From: Wuchereria bancrofti
Taxonomy: Eukaryota; Nematoda; Chromadorea; Rhabditida; Onchocercidae
Length of the DNA: 64,000 nt
NCBI GenBank assembly: GCA_005281725.1
Contig: SSBO01000001.1
Span: forward strand, 4,138,399-4,202,398
Direction: 5' to 3'
Both the position numbers and the translations under genes were made by a program. Positions 1-22,820 of the stretch are shown one piece after another. Within the stretch, counting starts at the first letter, position 1, and each line of letters begins with the position of its first letter. The notes beneath the pieces were generated by a model. That model made no database searches, was not told where the DNA came from, and saw only the letters and a program-made list of their open reading frames with translations.

Positions 1-1672
1 TGTATGTGTGTGATATTCGGTTCCAATCATTCGATGCAACAATGTCATTCGATGCGTAGCAACTAATAATTTTGATGTGGATAACATTTCGCGGCAAATT
101 GTAATCTTAGATATTTCTCATTTAAAGCAATTTCTTAAATAATTTAAATTATAATTTGAACCATCTTAATACTTTTCTTACAGTTTTTTGCTAACGCAAC
201 TTTCACCTGAACTGGTAGGTTTGATTTCAACACTTCATCACATTCATTTCCATCAGAACTAGTCAGTTTCGGTTTGTACTTATTTATGTATTCATCGTGA
301 TATGCATCTGTTTTTTAACTTTACATTTAAAACATTTAAAGGAATAGTTGAAGTATCTTGTTTTATGACGTCCTATTATGATTTTGGATAGCAATTTTTT
401 GTTTGATTCTCATTTGCCGGACGCTATGGGTTGCCTCCACGTAAAGTTTTCAGAATTTTTTCTCCATGTTAACACTGTTTTGATTTCTTTTCAGTTAAGA
501 ATTACGTTCTACGTTTAAAAATTACATTACAATGTTTATTCAGGATTTTTCTAACCGGGAAGTGTGAGTGCCTGTGAAAAAAAAATTGACGTCTATTTTA
601 AAGGAATTTACGACGAGAATTGAATTCTGTTTTGCTATTTATATGTGATTTGTGGTAAAGGACTTTTATAACACTGCAGGGAATGTCTATGGAAGAATAC
701 TTCAAATAATTGGTTTAAACAATGAAGAATGTGTATGAATTTGTTAAAGATTGATGAATATGTGAATTCTTTTTAGCAGTCAGAATGCTTAATAATAAAA
801 TTGATATTCATTTATGCATCGGAGAAACGTGATTAAATGCGCTCTTATTCGTTTGTGAAGCAGCCCACGGTAACTGCTTTAAGAACGCTAGTAAGGTGGA
901 ATTGGTGTAGTAAACATTTCGTTCGGAGATTCAGTCCAATTTCGTTCAGTCTGGTTGCATCGGCATTGTATGCTACTCATTTGTGCCAATCTAATTTCTG
1001 AGCTATACCCGGGGTGGATGTGCTCGATCTCGATGTTGAGCGGTGCAGTGCAAACGATGGGCTGGGGACAGCGTAACTTTTGCGGATGGTGATATGTCAG
1101 TGACAGACTTCAGGTCATCAGAGACAATGAGGAAGTCTTGCGTGAACTACTCTATTAATCATGCTTGTATTCTTGGCCTCCATTCCTTTCATTAGAATTT
1201 GAATTTTGTACTCTTGGACTGGTCAAAGATCACTGTTAGTTTTTATCGCTTTAAATGGTCGTGCAAAAGTGTTCTCTATGAACAAAGCTTTGCTTCATCT
1301 TGATGGATCTAGTTGCCATATTTGATGACATACTGAAATGCTCGATTACCGTTAGTAACTCTACTCCTCAGCTATCGTTCTCTCCTAATTTGTCTCTTTT
1401 GCACCATTCCTATAGTGATTTCTACTGATGGTACGAAATACGGTATTCGAATTGACAAGAATATTGTGAAGCATTAGAGCTTCAGTTGACCATACACTAC
1501 TATTTACTTTATATTTTGTTTTTTAGGTTTGAAGTTTTATGCAAATATTAAGAATGGAGTAATTACGCTTTATACGTTGGACGAACATTATTATCTATTG
1601 TTTTGCATCAATTGTGCAATCAGTGGTTTACATATGGTGTTGTAGTGAATTTAAATGTTGCTAATTTCAGTT
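1..1672. other. 5' flank of cul-2, no gene seen
   Basis: No exon chain could be built on either strand. The stretch at about 940-1130 is clearly less AT-rich than its surroundings and could hold the cul-2 promoter or a 5' untranslated exon. The sequence just before the cul-2 start ends in CTAATTTCAG at 1661-1670, three bases from the ATG, which is the arrangement expected of a spliced-leader acceptor. The rest looks like ordinary intergenic DNA. Confidence 0.5.
1661..1672 (+). promoter_or_regulatory. Probable spliced-leader acceptor of cul-2
   Basis: CTAATTTCAG ends at 1670 and the ATG follows after two bases. An intron-like acceptor directly before a first exon with no upstream donor is typical of trans-splicing in nematodes. 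No transcript is available to confirm it. Confidence 0.5.
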
Positions 1673-11626
<9,954 letters not shown>

Positions 11627-12738
11627 AAATCGTTGGTGAGCCTCATGTACAAATTATGAATTGATCTTGAAATAAAGCATTTTGTCAAGTGTCGACATGT
11701 CTTCATTCACATATTGGTTTAATTTCATTACATATGTCAAACTAAGGAGGGTTGAAGGAAGTTGGCCAACGAGCTCACTGTCAGTGCATAAGAAACCACT
11801 AGAAAACTTTCCACGCTGCTTAGCTGAACTACAGAGTAGAAGTACATGTCAGAATGTGCAGACTTACAGTTATCATGATGTTAGTGACGCTATGGAGAAA
11901 GTATTCTCAAACCGCATGTTTCGTTTTCATTTGAAATAGTTTACATTCTAGATCTAGATTCGTCATTGAAGATTTGAATGGTGGATTATCCGTTCTTTTT
12001 ATTTTAGTTTAAAAAAAGTAGTTTTGAACCTTTTACTTTAATAGTGTGTGTGTGATCTTATACGATACGACTTATGACTGTAGAGATCTTATACGACCGC
12101 TTTACATGTAAATGAAATTAGGTAATACAATTCTAGTCATAAGTCAGGGTATTTGATGGTACAATGATCAAAGTAATGATAAGTTGAAGAAATTGCCTAA
12201 GACTAATAGCGCTTCTAGTTCTTGTGAACAGCTCTAAAAAAGGGATCATGGAGAAATCAACTTAAGGGATCCTGTGATTATGAGTTCCGTCATTCAATTT
12301 CCGGAGATTGCAGTGGTGAACCTATATCAGGTGATTTTCATGAACAATTAACTATCTCTGTTTTCAAAATCTTTAAGTAGCATTCTCGCTTTTTTAACTC
12401 ATGCATTTGAGAAATCATTAAGACATTTCAAAAATTTTGCAATTCCTGAATTACATTTCAGAGAAGAACCTTTACAAAGAGAGAGAGAGAGAGAGAATGC
12501 AAGATGAGATTAAGCCACTTGGGATATATATTTCATACAAATTGGGCACATTTTAAAAACGTTGACTTTATATTATATCTGCCAAATTTCTAAGCAACAA
12601 TATAACTAATAAGTGCGAATAAGCAAACTGCAGGGAGTGATCATATGAAATCTGCTTTTAGCAGTAATATGAGTCTAATAAACCTTATGATGTAAAAAAC
12701 CCTTAAATAGCTACTTAGAAACGATGAAAGGACACCTC
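11627..12738. other. Convergent intergenic region cul-2 / anillin
   Basis: Both flanking genes end here. It contains a (GA)n run at about 12479-12496 and an 11-bp inverted repeat (GACTTATGACT at 12069-12079 against 12135-12145). The open frame at 11682-11939 has no supporting splice or protein signal and is most likely chance. Otherwise I see only 3' untranslated sequence. Confidence 0.5.
11671..11676 (+). terminator. Poly(A) signal of cul-2
   Basis: AATAAA lies 45 bases after the cul-2 stop codon, a suitable distance for its cleavage and polyadenylation signal. Confidence 0.65.
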
Positions 12739-15700
12739 TTACGATGGGCATGACCAAAGTGTTAAATTTCGAAGTGAGATATTCATTGCATTAAGCCACG
12801 AATGCATTTCATCTTTTCGATCCGCCGCCATTAGAATCCTGAAAAAAAAGAATATATGAGAAATATAAGTGAAGCAATTCGTCTACTTCCCCTTTTTGAC
12901 CAATATTCGATGGATTTTCCCCGAAAATGCTTGCTAGATCGATAAACATAAATTTTTAGCAATGGTCACCTTCGTTACTTCTGAAAAAGCTGAATGTAGA
13001 CTTTCTTTTAATTGCAGGAATTTTATCTGCTCAAATGCCTGTTTAAAAACATCTGTCAATCTTATTATTCCCTTTAATCTTATTACTCAATACCCAAATT
13101 ATATGCTTTATTGAGATTACAAAATCTAAATAATGGAATGAAGAAAGTTAACCTTATTCTGTCCGGCTTTTGCGCACAGTTGCTAGGTAACCAGACATCG
13201 ATTTGCATTGAGTTCGGATATGGGCAACGTTCCACAGGAATAGGTTTAATTTTGCTGCATGCGCATGTCCTTAAGTCAATACTTACCACTGGTATCTATA
13301 ATGAGCTCATTATCAGTACCTTTATCATCTATTTTAAAACGAAATTACTAATAGCAATCAAAATAAAAAAAAAAAAAATCTAGAGATTCATTTTACAGCT
13401 TATTAATGCGGGTCCAGGAGAGCTCAGTTTTTTTTTTTTTTGCAAAATGCTCAGTAAACTAAGCGTTAAATTGCAATAGTTAAACAAGATTAGAATCCTG
13501 ACTTTCGTGCTTTCATCCTCGGGATATCGCCAAAATCGTAATTGCCCATCCCAAAGCACACACCAGAATCGAGCCCATGAAGCAATGTTTTCAACTGGCT
13601 GATATAAACTCTGCAAAGAAAATACTCCATAGCTTAATTTTAAAAATTGATATTGCACAAAATTTTGTAACAGTCAGATAGGACAGCGTTATAACACTGT
13701 AAATTATAAAAATTACATAAAAATATAAATTATCATAGGGATGAGAATTACTGAAATTTAAAAAATCATAAATTAAGAAAAATGAACTTCAAAAAAGTTG
13801 GAACAAGTCAAATACAATGCGGACGTACGGAGGGAAAAGGAAGTAACTAAGAGGACAAAAAATATTTTTCAAAATTATTAAAAAAGTTTTCGAGATGTTT
13901 AATCCTGAGTGTCGCTTTGGCGTACAGATATCATTTACAAATAAAAGATATTTTATAAATAAAAGGGAATGAAATGCAAACTTCAATTCACTTCCACGAA
14001 CTACTTTATCCAATACCATATCATAATCATAATTCGAGATTTTTAAATTCAAAAAACTAAGTTTTAGACCAAAAAATTCCTCACCAAAAAACCTTTATGA
14101 CCAACGGTGCCACAATCTTCTGCGTAACAACGAACTTTCATTTCGACGACTCCATCAAGTGGATAAAGAGTGTCAGAGAGATGGAATCTATTTTTATTCA
14201 CACTGCTTATATTAAGTGATAAACGTCCAACGCGCTGGAATGATGGGTCTATTACGGCTGATGGTCCACCGAGTGAGACTAGTCCTGGAACTGGAGATTA
14301 AAAAGTCAAATTTTATTATCAGTATATTGCACAAATATTCTCGACATATTTGATTGGAGACTAGACTTTTTTGGCTTTGCAAGCTACGATTAATCACCTG
14401 GTGAAAACATCGATTTCTGAGATTTCTTTAATGAATTGCCACTTTTAATGTGGTATTTAGTTTCATGACGAAGCAATTCTCGTCGCGTTCTCTAAAAAAT
14501 TATAGAAATGAAATTTAAAATGCAATAAATTTCGTAAGCCAGTTTTGATCCCTTGTTGTAAGCTATATTGTGTTACAACTCTCACAGACTTGACGTGAGG
14601 CCTAACTCAGCTTGAAGTGAAGGATACACTAGCAAATGAGCTCAGAACTCGTATAACGTTAAGATTTTTTTTTGATGTAAAAAAGCTTTGTGGTGATAAT
14701 GAACATGAAATAATTAACCTAGAGGTAGACAAAGTAAATGTTACGGTAGAAGAATACCCAATACGGAGAGTTTTCAGAAAAGTATAGTTTTTCTAAAACA
14801 ACTCACGAGGGCAAAAATTTCCAATGTACAACTGAAATCATGAGGAAGTGATCGAAACTGGATATAATGCGGAAACTCAAGCCTTCCAGAACAAATGCCT
14901 TCATCGCTGGTAGTTAAAGTTGTATGGTGGACTGTTTCTTCGTGTCGTATCAGCACAATGAAGTAAAATAACAGCTGCTCTGAAAAACTTGCTGAAAACC
15001 GGATGTTAATTTTTTCCAAAAACGAGTTCGTTAACTCATTTACACCATTTTTAAGCAGCACCATTAACTTAACTTTTTTTGAGAAAGTGAGCTAAATAAA
15101 TTAGAACTTTATATTTATCGTATTTTGCTGTCAATGACATTATTGCAGGATATTTATTCTGGATAAAAACAAACACTTCAATTCAAAACCAACTCCCACA
15201 TTTTAGCTATAATTTAATGTCATCTCCTTACCATCATGGTAATTGATATGCCCATTGACAAAATCACGCATTAGTTTCACAGAAATATCCGAAAAGGTTA
15301 AATTTCCTTTTGGTCCATCTGAAATAGAGTGTTTGACGCCTCCGGTTGCATGTTTTTGAATTAACCGATCAAGCACAAAAATTAAAGCACGTCTCCGTTC
15401 CGTCGCTATCAGAAGTGCTCGCTGTGCATCAACCTGGAAAAGAATATGGCTTAATGCTGAATATCAGTTAGATGCATAACTTATTTTATAAGATGTACTT
15501 CTATTAAAATGGAGATTATTTCCTGGAGATCTAGCCAATAAGCTAGGAAGTACTTTATAACGTTAAACGTTATACCTAATGATGCAAGTCAAGTGATTTC
15601 GAGAGGTGGATATGAATAGGATTAAATAATTGCTTTGGACCGAACAGAATCATATAATATCAGAATGCCATCTTCTCTCGGGGTTATAGTGGAAAAGTAT

Positions 15701-18700
15701 AACAAGAACTACTTGATAAGATTGTAAAAAAAAATGAAAATCGAGCCAACTAGCTTCGCAAATATCCCTCTAAATTGATACATAACTCAGATTATGTCTT
15801 CCATTTCCACAATAATTAGCAGAGATATCTTTTCAGTTTATCTCATAACTGTTTCGAAAAAGCTTAATTGAATTTAATTAACCCATTATGATCCTAATAA
15901 CTAAAATATTAGGATCATAATGGGTTATTCCAAAATTTTCATGAACCTCTTCGCGACTTCCTCTAAATTCTTGTGTACTGTGGCAAAATGACAGCGCCCG
16001 TGAAGCTTGGACAATTTGTTCTTGCTGTACACTGATTGCTTTTTCTAAACGTGCTCGCTCGATTTCGAAATTCACTCGATCATTCATATTTGCTTTTGAT
16101 ATAGCACGATTGAGAGCGGTAGTACTATTAAACGGTGACGGATTAAACTGCCTAACAAAAAAAAGGAAAAAAAAATCAAATATTTCTTTTAGATCTAAAT
16201 CTTACCGACAACAAATTTATAGTTCTCTAGGCGCACTCACTTCTCACTTCAGTATGTTGGCGCATCCAGATAGGCAAAAACTTCTAGCAACTAACAAATA
16301 CATTAAAGAAATAATGATAAAAAACAAAATGTCCAGGCGGTATGTGACATATAATCCAATGTGTACACTATCTAGTGTATAATAATGAAACTCTTGAAAT
16401 CCGATTTTATTCTTTAAATAATATCTTGCTTCAGAATATCTGCAATTTTTGTTTCATTCTACTTGCACTTGCACTACGTCTTTTTAAAATATTTGCAACA
16501 ATAAAACTGTTTTAATTAGCAGATTAGTTTCCAATTGTACAATGCCGGCATCATTGTTACCTATTACCTACGCTCTTTCTTACTTGCTAATTTCCAAGCA
16601 AACCCCTTAAGCTTGGTTCTACAAAGAAGTAGAATAAACAAAACAAAATTACTTTTACTTGATATTTTATAGAGAACTTTTTATTTTTGAATAAAATAGC
16701 TAGAAACTATAATTTAAGTATCATGCAAAGTTTTCAAAAGAATTGAAAAAGTTCTAAAATTACCCAAGCATTACTGTTTCATTCCCCGATCGGTTTTCTT
16801 TCTCTTTTCTTCGATAAAAAGAAACTGAATGTGCCAGAGGAACTACTGCTGAAACAACTAACTTCGTTACAGTACAGGGGACTCACAAAATTAGCAGAAT
16901 CAAGTACTCATTCTCTTTTTTGTTTATATAATTTATTTGTCCTTAGTATATAAAGTATACAAAATTTCTCGAAATACTAAAAAATACCCTCAACATTCTC
17001 ACGACCAGTCGATAGCATAGTTGGAGACGATAAAGTACAAATTTCAGGCGTACTGAGAATGGCTGACATGAGAGAAGAATTTCTATCTGGTGTCTGCAGA
17101 AACTTTAGCTCACGCAAGAAAAAAGTATTAGATTTAAAGCTTAACAATAAAAGGAAATCAGTAAAACTTGTCACCAGATTCTGAATGCTATCACGAAGTT
17201 GAATCAGTTAAATCAAAACTCTCGAATCAGATGTTTTTCCACTAAGGAAAAACATCTGGTTCGATGTTTTTCTTTCATAATCTTTCATAATGTTTAGAAG
17301 ATAAATTAGTTTTTTTTTTTTTTTAAAACAATCTCTTACTCGATGGATGAACTGAAAAGCGTCATCAATGAGCTGATTAGGCTCATTGTTACTTTTGTCG
17401 GAAATTTTCACTTTGCTTATTTCTTCTTGAACAGCATCATGTTCGTTGTTAACTGCGAAATCTTGAAGTATACTTTCGGCGGGCTGCTGAAACAAAAACT
17501 AGAGCGTATAATCATGCATCAAGTAGAAGACCAATTTATTTTGGAAGTTCAGCAACTGGGACTTATCACCACTTCCCACTAATGCAAGTGGAAATGATGA
17601 GAAAGATGAATAAAACAGTTTCGAAAATTTCCTTTTTTAAGTGTTGAAAGCAACTTGATGGCTGCTTCATTTATTTATTTTTTTGGACGGAAATTTGTTT
17701 CGCATTTATATTATTAAAATGCATGCTTTCTATGATAGCATTAATGATATCTAAGATCAGTTTAATCAAATAATTTTTTCCGACTAATTTATAAATGACT
17801 GAAAAAAAAAAATTTTTTTTTACTGATTCATTTCACTGATTTTTCTTTTCTTTCATTTATCAGTTTAAAATGTTTAAAATAAATTTAAAATCGAATTTTT
17901 CTCCTTTTTTTGACTGATATTACTTCATTTTTACATTAACATATTAGCATGCAATCAATGTAGGAAATAATGATTGGATGAGAAATTTAAAAATAATTCA
18001 TCGTATTCATGACTTAAAAAATATAAATTGCGAAAATGATTTGAGAAGTAATTTGAAATGAAATGACTGAAAATAGATGAGAATAACATAAAATGAATAT
18101 GGATGTATGAATGGCACAATTTAATATGCTAGTAAAAAATGAAATTTATATGATTCTTATAATAGTGATAAGATTGAGGTCATAGATGAAATATCAGATT
18201 CATCATGAAAATTTCAGCATATAAATTTTTTCCTTCTTAAACCATTTTGCATAAAATAGAAAAAAGGGAACAAAAGGAAAAATAAATAGAAATTAAACGA
18301 TAAATTAATAATAATGAAAAAAAAGAAATGATTAATTTGTGCAACATGAAATCGATAAAATTATGAGTCCTTTTCTTTAGATTTATGTGAAAATTTTTAA
18401 TAAATGATATAAAGTAATTTAATCTAATGATTATTATTTATAAAACAATAATTCTGTTGAAATGATAGAATGAAATTATCAGAGAATTTATAACAATAAT
18501 ACAATTCACCTATAAAATTATCAGTCATATTTTGATTTTACTGAAATTTAGGTTGATTCATTTCAATTATATCTTTATGATCTTCATTTTATCTTATTAA
18601 GCTTAATATCATTATCCTCTTTTTCTTTTGATTAGATCTTATTAGGGAGATAGAAGGGAGAAAGGAAAAGAGAGGAAATGAAGTGGAGAAGGGGTAAAAA

Positions 18701-19446
18701 GAAGAAATATAAGTGATTAGGGTGTTATAAGGACAATTTTTATAATTAATTCCTAAGAAATTTTAAGAATTGACAGAGTTTCAATTTATTCTAACATTTC
18801 TTTTGTTTTTTTTTGCATTACTAAAATTAAGTTTTCAAATACCACCATTTTCTCATAATAATTTTTTGGAAATACAATTAGCAATATATTCTTATTAAAA
18901 CAATATAGCTAATTTACTAACAATGGAAGAAACAGAGCAGGTTGTCGATATTGGTCGAAAATCAGAAATTTGAACTGAACCTGAAATACAAAGTGAACTA
19001 GATACCTAATCTTCATGTTCTGTACTTCAACATATTTTGTCATCATTTGAATTAGATGTTTGATAAGATTTTGAAGAAAAAAATTCACTTTTTGTTTCAC
19101 AGTATGACTGTGGTCTCATCTTTCTTTGTTTAAATGATTTTGCCATCCGCATTGCAGCCTGTAAAAGCTCATCTTCCTTTCGATCTGGATGTAGAGGAGT
19201 ACCAGTAATAGAAGACACCTGAAAGAACTAAACTGCAACAGGGAACAGATGATAATTACATTAAAAAATACAGGTGTTTGAAATAATGCAAATTTGTAGC
19301 TAAAATACTTGTAGTAAACAATTAATACAGCGTGACATCAGTAAAACTCATTCAAACTGTTTGTTTACGAGGTAAAAAATTCTCAAATATGACTATCATG
19401 CTTGAAACTATATTACAGATATATGAGATATGAAAAGATATATAAG

Positions 19447-19482
<36 letters not shown>

Positions 19483-22400
19483 AAAAAAAAGATGTTAGGA
19501 TAACAAAATGTACGGTTTTAGCACCTACTTCCCATCTATCAAGCAAACTTTTCACGTCTGCCGAACGAGTATCAATTTCAGCATAATCAGATTCTGCTCT
19601 CTGAAAAATGATAAATATAAAACGGCACAATAGAAAATTAAACAAGATAAAATAACAATCAATAGAAAACGGGAACTGACCGATTGAGAATGGCTACGTT
19701 CGAATTTCGAAAGCACGACACTGATTTTAGAGCCAGCCTTTGCTTTCAACCTTTCCTCACGGATTTTTTCATCAAATCTATAAGAAAATTCATTTGTTAG
19801 AGATTGAAGTAAACTTCGGTCATTACCGACATATTCACCTTATTACTGAAAAAAGAATTAAATACTCGATCAAGTACTAATTTCAAATTCACTAAGAAAG
19901 AAAGAGTAATGCGAATTACTTTTTCTATACGATATAAAAGCAGTTATAAAACTCGAATTTTGTCAGCAACTGAGTTTTAAACAACCCTCTCTACTTTCTT
20001 TGTTGAAGGGGATTCTCTTGAAGTCTTACTGTTTCGCCATTTGTTTTGTGTGGGTTAATTTATCACCATCAACTGAAACTGTCGCAGTGGCATTATTTAC
20101 AACTGCCGTGATTTCATCAATAATGTCATTGCGACTACTTACGGAAAAAGCTCCTGCAAATGCTAAGTGTACGAATATTTAAAATGAGCATGATAGATTC
20201 CTTCTAATATGTTTGCAATGCATAGACCGATGATTTTTTATGAAATTTTTATTCTTTTTTTCTATTTTCTGATTATTTCACTACTACATAGTCAAAAATT
20301 CCTAAGGCTGTCATTTCTGAAAGATGCTTAAAAATGAGCAACGAAATGACCTTTACTTAACTTCGATTCGCTACGATTTCGTTTGTTACAACTGTTACCA
20401 TTCTGCAAAAGCAATAACTCTTTTTTTAAAACAAATTATGACAAATATATTTGCATTAAAATCAAGAATAAAATGTAAACTGAAAATTTGAACAGCTTTT
20501 CATTGAGGGAAAAAATGGTTAAAAATAAGATCGAAAACTTACATCTTTTAGAGATTTCAGTGGTTCTTCTGATGTTTTGCGCTGCAATGCAAAAATATCA
20601 TTAAAGTTTTTGTCTTTGATAGCTTTTTTTGAAGTCTATTAGGATTTCCAAAGCAAGAAAAATCCAAACTTACTCTAAAAAATTTGTGAATTCCGTACTC
20701 TTCACTCTCAGAACAATTTTTAGCATTGAATTCTGACAGCTTTTTATTGTCGGTCATAACATTTTTCGACTGTGTTCCAGCGGGATATTTTTCAGTTAAA
20801 GAATCCTGAGAAAATAATGAAATTGAAATCATACTTGAGATTGATAAAATAGTAGGATCGTATTCTTTCTCTTCATTCCTTTATTTAATACTTAGAAAAC
20901 TTTAAAATCCTTGAGGATGTAGGAATAAATAGGAAAACATAAAACTAAGAAGTTGGAAATTTGACATCTTACTGTAACTATTAAAATCAAGAATAAAATT
21001 TGACCGCACCTTGCTCTAATTGCGGGTGAATTTACATTCATGAACAATGTAATTTGTGGATTTCCAAGCCTATCAATTTTGCCAGCCACTGTATTCTCAT
21101 TTAAAATGGCAATAAAACCGAGCAATCAAATAAAACTCACGCAAAGTGATGAACAATTTTCGAGTGAAGAATCAACCTCGGTGAATTCACGTGCAGGTAT
21201 CACAAATCGCAAATGTTTTTCGCTCACATTATGTAGTAAGTTGTTCGATTTTGACGATTCTGATTGTCTGTAAACAACTGTTGTTGCAGCCATTTTCTCC
21301 TGATCATCCGTTTTGTCAAACGATTCATCGGCGTATGCTATTGTTTCATCATTGAGAGTGCACACTGGTTTTCCTTCATTAATCCGAGGCAAAGAACTGG
21401 TTGAAAGCTTGGTGACTGAAGCTGGTGGATAATAGCTGAGGGTAGGTGTAAATAGTACTGTTGGGGACATCTGAAAAATTTGAATTCAATAAAAAGATAA
21501 AAATTTGTTCTCAAAACATATGACCATCATTGATGGTCATATTTTATATAATTCAGATAGATATATCTGAATTATGTATAAGTCCCCATATGCATATTCG
21601 TCAATTTCAGATATCCACAGCAGATCAAAAAAAGGTTTTTGAAATTTAGCCAAAGTACCAAAAAATTAGAATGTTGAAGAGTTAGCTTACATCGCCACCA
21701 CTCAGACGTGGTGATGGTCCTTTCAGGAATGATTTTTTGGAGCGTATAGATTTCATATCGCATTCGAAATTTTCGACATCAGCAGCAAGAGCAGCAAATC
21801 GAGCGCGCAGTTTTTTATTACATGATTTATCTGCGATATCGTCATCGTTCAGTGAATCAGAACATTGCTGAAATTGTGATAAACTTAAGTAAAATTGAAC
21901 CAACACTAGAAAGAAAGGTATGAATTGCCAGAGGGTTTTATATATCACCTTAATTTAAGCTTGAACTTCTTTAGACTTTTTACTTCCATGTCAAAACTTC
22001 ATTACTTCTAAGATTCCCAAACTATAATATATCAACAAACGTTTCGGGAATCATCCAGTGAAATTCTTTTCATTAGTTCTAGTTCTTCAGTTGGATAAAT
22101 TGAGTGAATGCTCTCCTCCTTATTCCTGTTGAGAAGTGGATGCGATATTACCAATTCCGTGCTAGTCTGTGGCAACGTTGATTCTGAAAACTGTTCCTCA
22201 AACACTGTAAAGTTTCATGGGAACTACTGAAGTAAAAATGGAATCCAGCAAATTACGAATGGCGTGAAGGCCAACTCGGTATTGAAAGAATGACTACAAA
22301 ATAATATTTTTAAATTTAATCGAAATCTTGTCGTATGGGATAAATCAAACCGAGTTTGCAATCTAATAATGCGTTTTCCTTTTCAATGAGTAATTTTCGC

Positions 22401-22820
22401 TCTTTTGCACGTTGCACAATTCTCTGGAATTTGCATAAATAAAGAATTTTATATTTTCAAATGTTGGAAGTTCTATTAAATGAATATTTCTCAACAGCCA
22501 CCATGAAAAGAGAATGAAGTAGAACAATAAGATTAAGAATGAAATAGAATAAAATTTTTTGCTTTCGTAATATTTTAGCATATCCATGTAACATACAATT
22601 TTCATATGAGTTCACTCATTTCAGCAAAATATCTTATAATACTTATTGAACCCAATCACAAAAACGATTAATTTTATTACTGTACAGACAAATTCGAAGC
22701 AAACATTTAAAATCAATTATTTTGTGGGAAATAAGTGGTAGGAATTGTACAGACCACTCAAGTAATGTTACAATATTTTCAGGAAAAACTTACTTCTAAA
22801 TCTACGTCTTCTGCTTCCAT
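12739..22820 (-). CDS. ani-1: Anillin, contractile-ring scaffold
   Basis: Scaffold that ties RhoA, actin, myosin and septins to the membrane at the cleavage furrow. Read from the right, 25 exons: 22820-22794, 22423-22351, 22183-22041, 21867-21691, 21470-21141, 20805-20674, 20581-20543, 20402-20357, 20153-20030, 19777-19681, 19600-19529, 19218-19089, 18980-18918, 17578-17532, 17486-17340, 17093-16988, 16848-16775, 16147-15947, 15433-15232, 14979-14807, 14491-14398, 14284-14085, 13610-13503, 13295-13153, 12838-12739. They keep phase throughout and give 1015 residues. The middle has [12 protein letters not shown]. The conserved [20 protein letters not shown] opens the anillin-homology domain. 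A C-terminal PH domain (about 905-1010) holds [17 protein letters not shown] and ends in LTLWSCPS. C. elegans has three anillins; full length with a complete N-terminus suggests ANI-1, but the paralog is inferred. A further in-frame exon may exist at 21095-20973. Confidence 0.92.
15879..15927. repeat. Perfect 21-bp inverted repeat, 7-base loop
   Basis: The arms 15879-15899 (TAACCCATTATGATCCTAAT...) and 15907-15927 are exact reverse complements over 21 bp, separated by seven bases. It lies in the anillin intron just after the exon ending at 15947, about 20 bases from that donor. Confidence 0.95.
17223..17263. repeat. 18-bp inverted repeat, 5-base loop
   Basis: CGAATCAGATGTTTTTCC at 17223-17240 is the reverse complement of 17246-17263 with a single T/C difference that still allows a G-U pair. 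It lies in the anillin intron between exons 17340-17486 and 16988-17093. Confidence 0.93.
18644..18708 (+). repeat. Polypurine tract in an anillin intron
   Basis: About 65 bases that are almost entirely A and G with four interrupting T bases. It sits inside the AT-rich 1.3-kb anillin intron at 17579-18917, which shows no other feature on either strand. Confidence 0.8.
19449..19478 (+). repeat. (AT)15 microsatellite
   Basis: Thirty bases of uninterrupted AT dinucleotide in an anillin intron. Likely length-polymorphic. Confidence 0.95.
21518..21575. repeat. Two adjacent 12-bp hairpins
   Basis: ATATGACCATCA at 21518-21529 pairs exactly with 21531-21542 around one base. Five bases later ATAATTCAGATA at 21548-21559 pairs exactly with 21564-21575 around four bases. 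Both lie in the anillin intron between exons 21867-21691 and 21470-21141. Confidence 0.92.
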
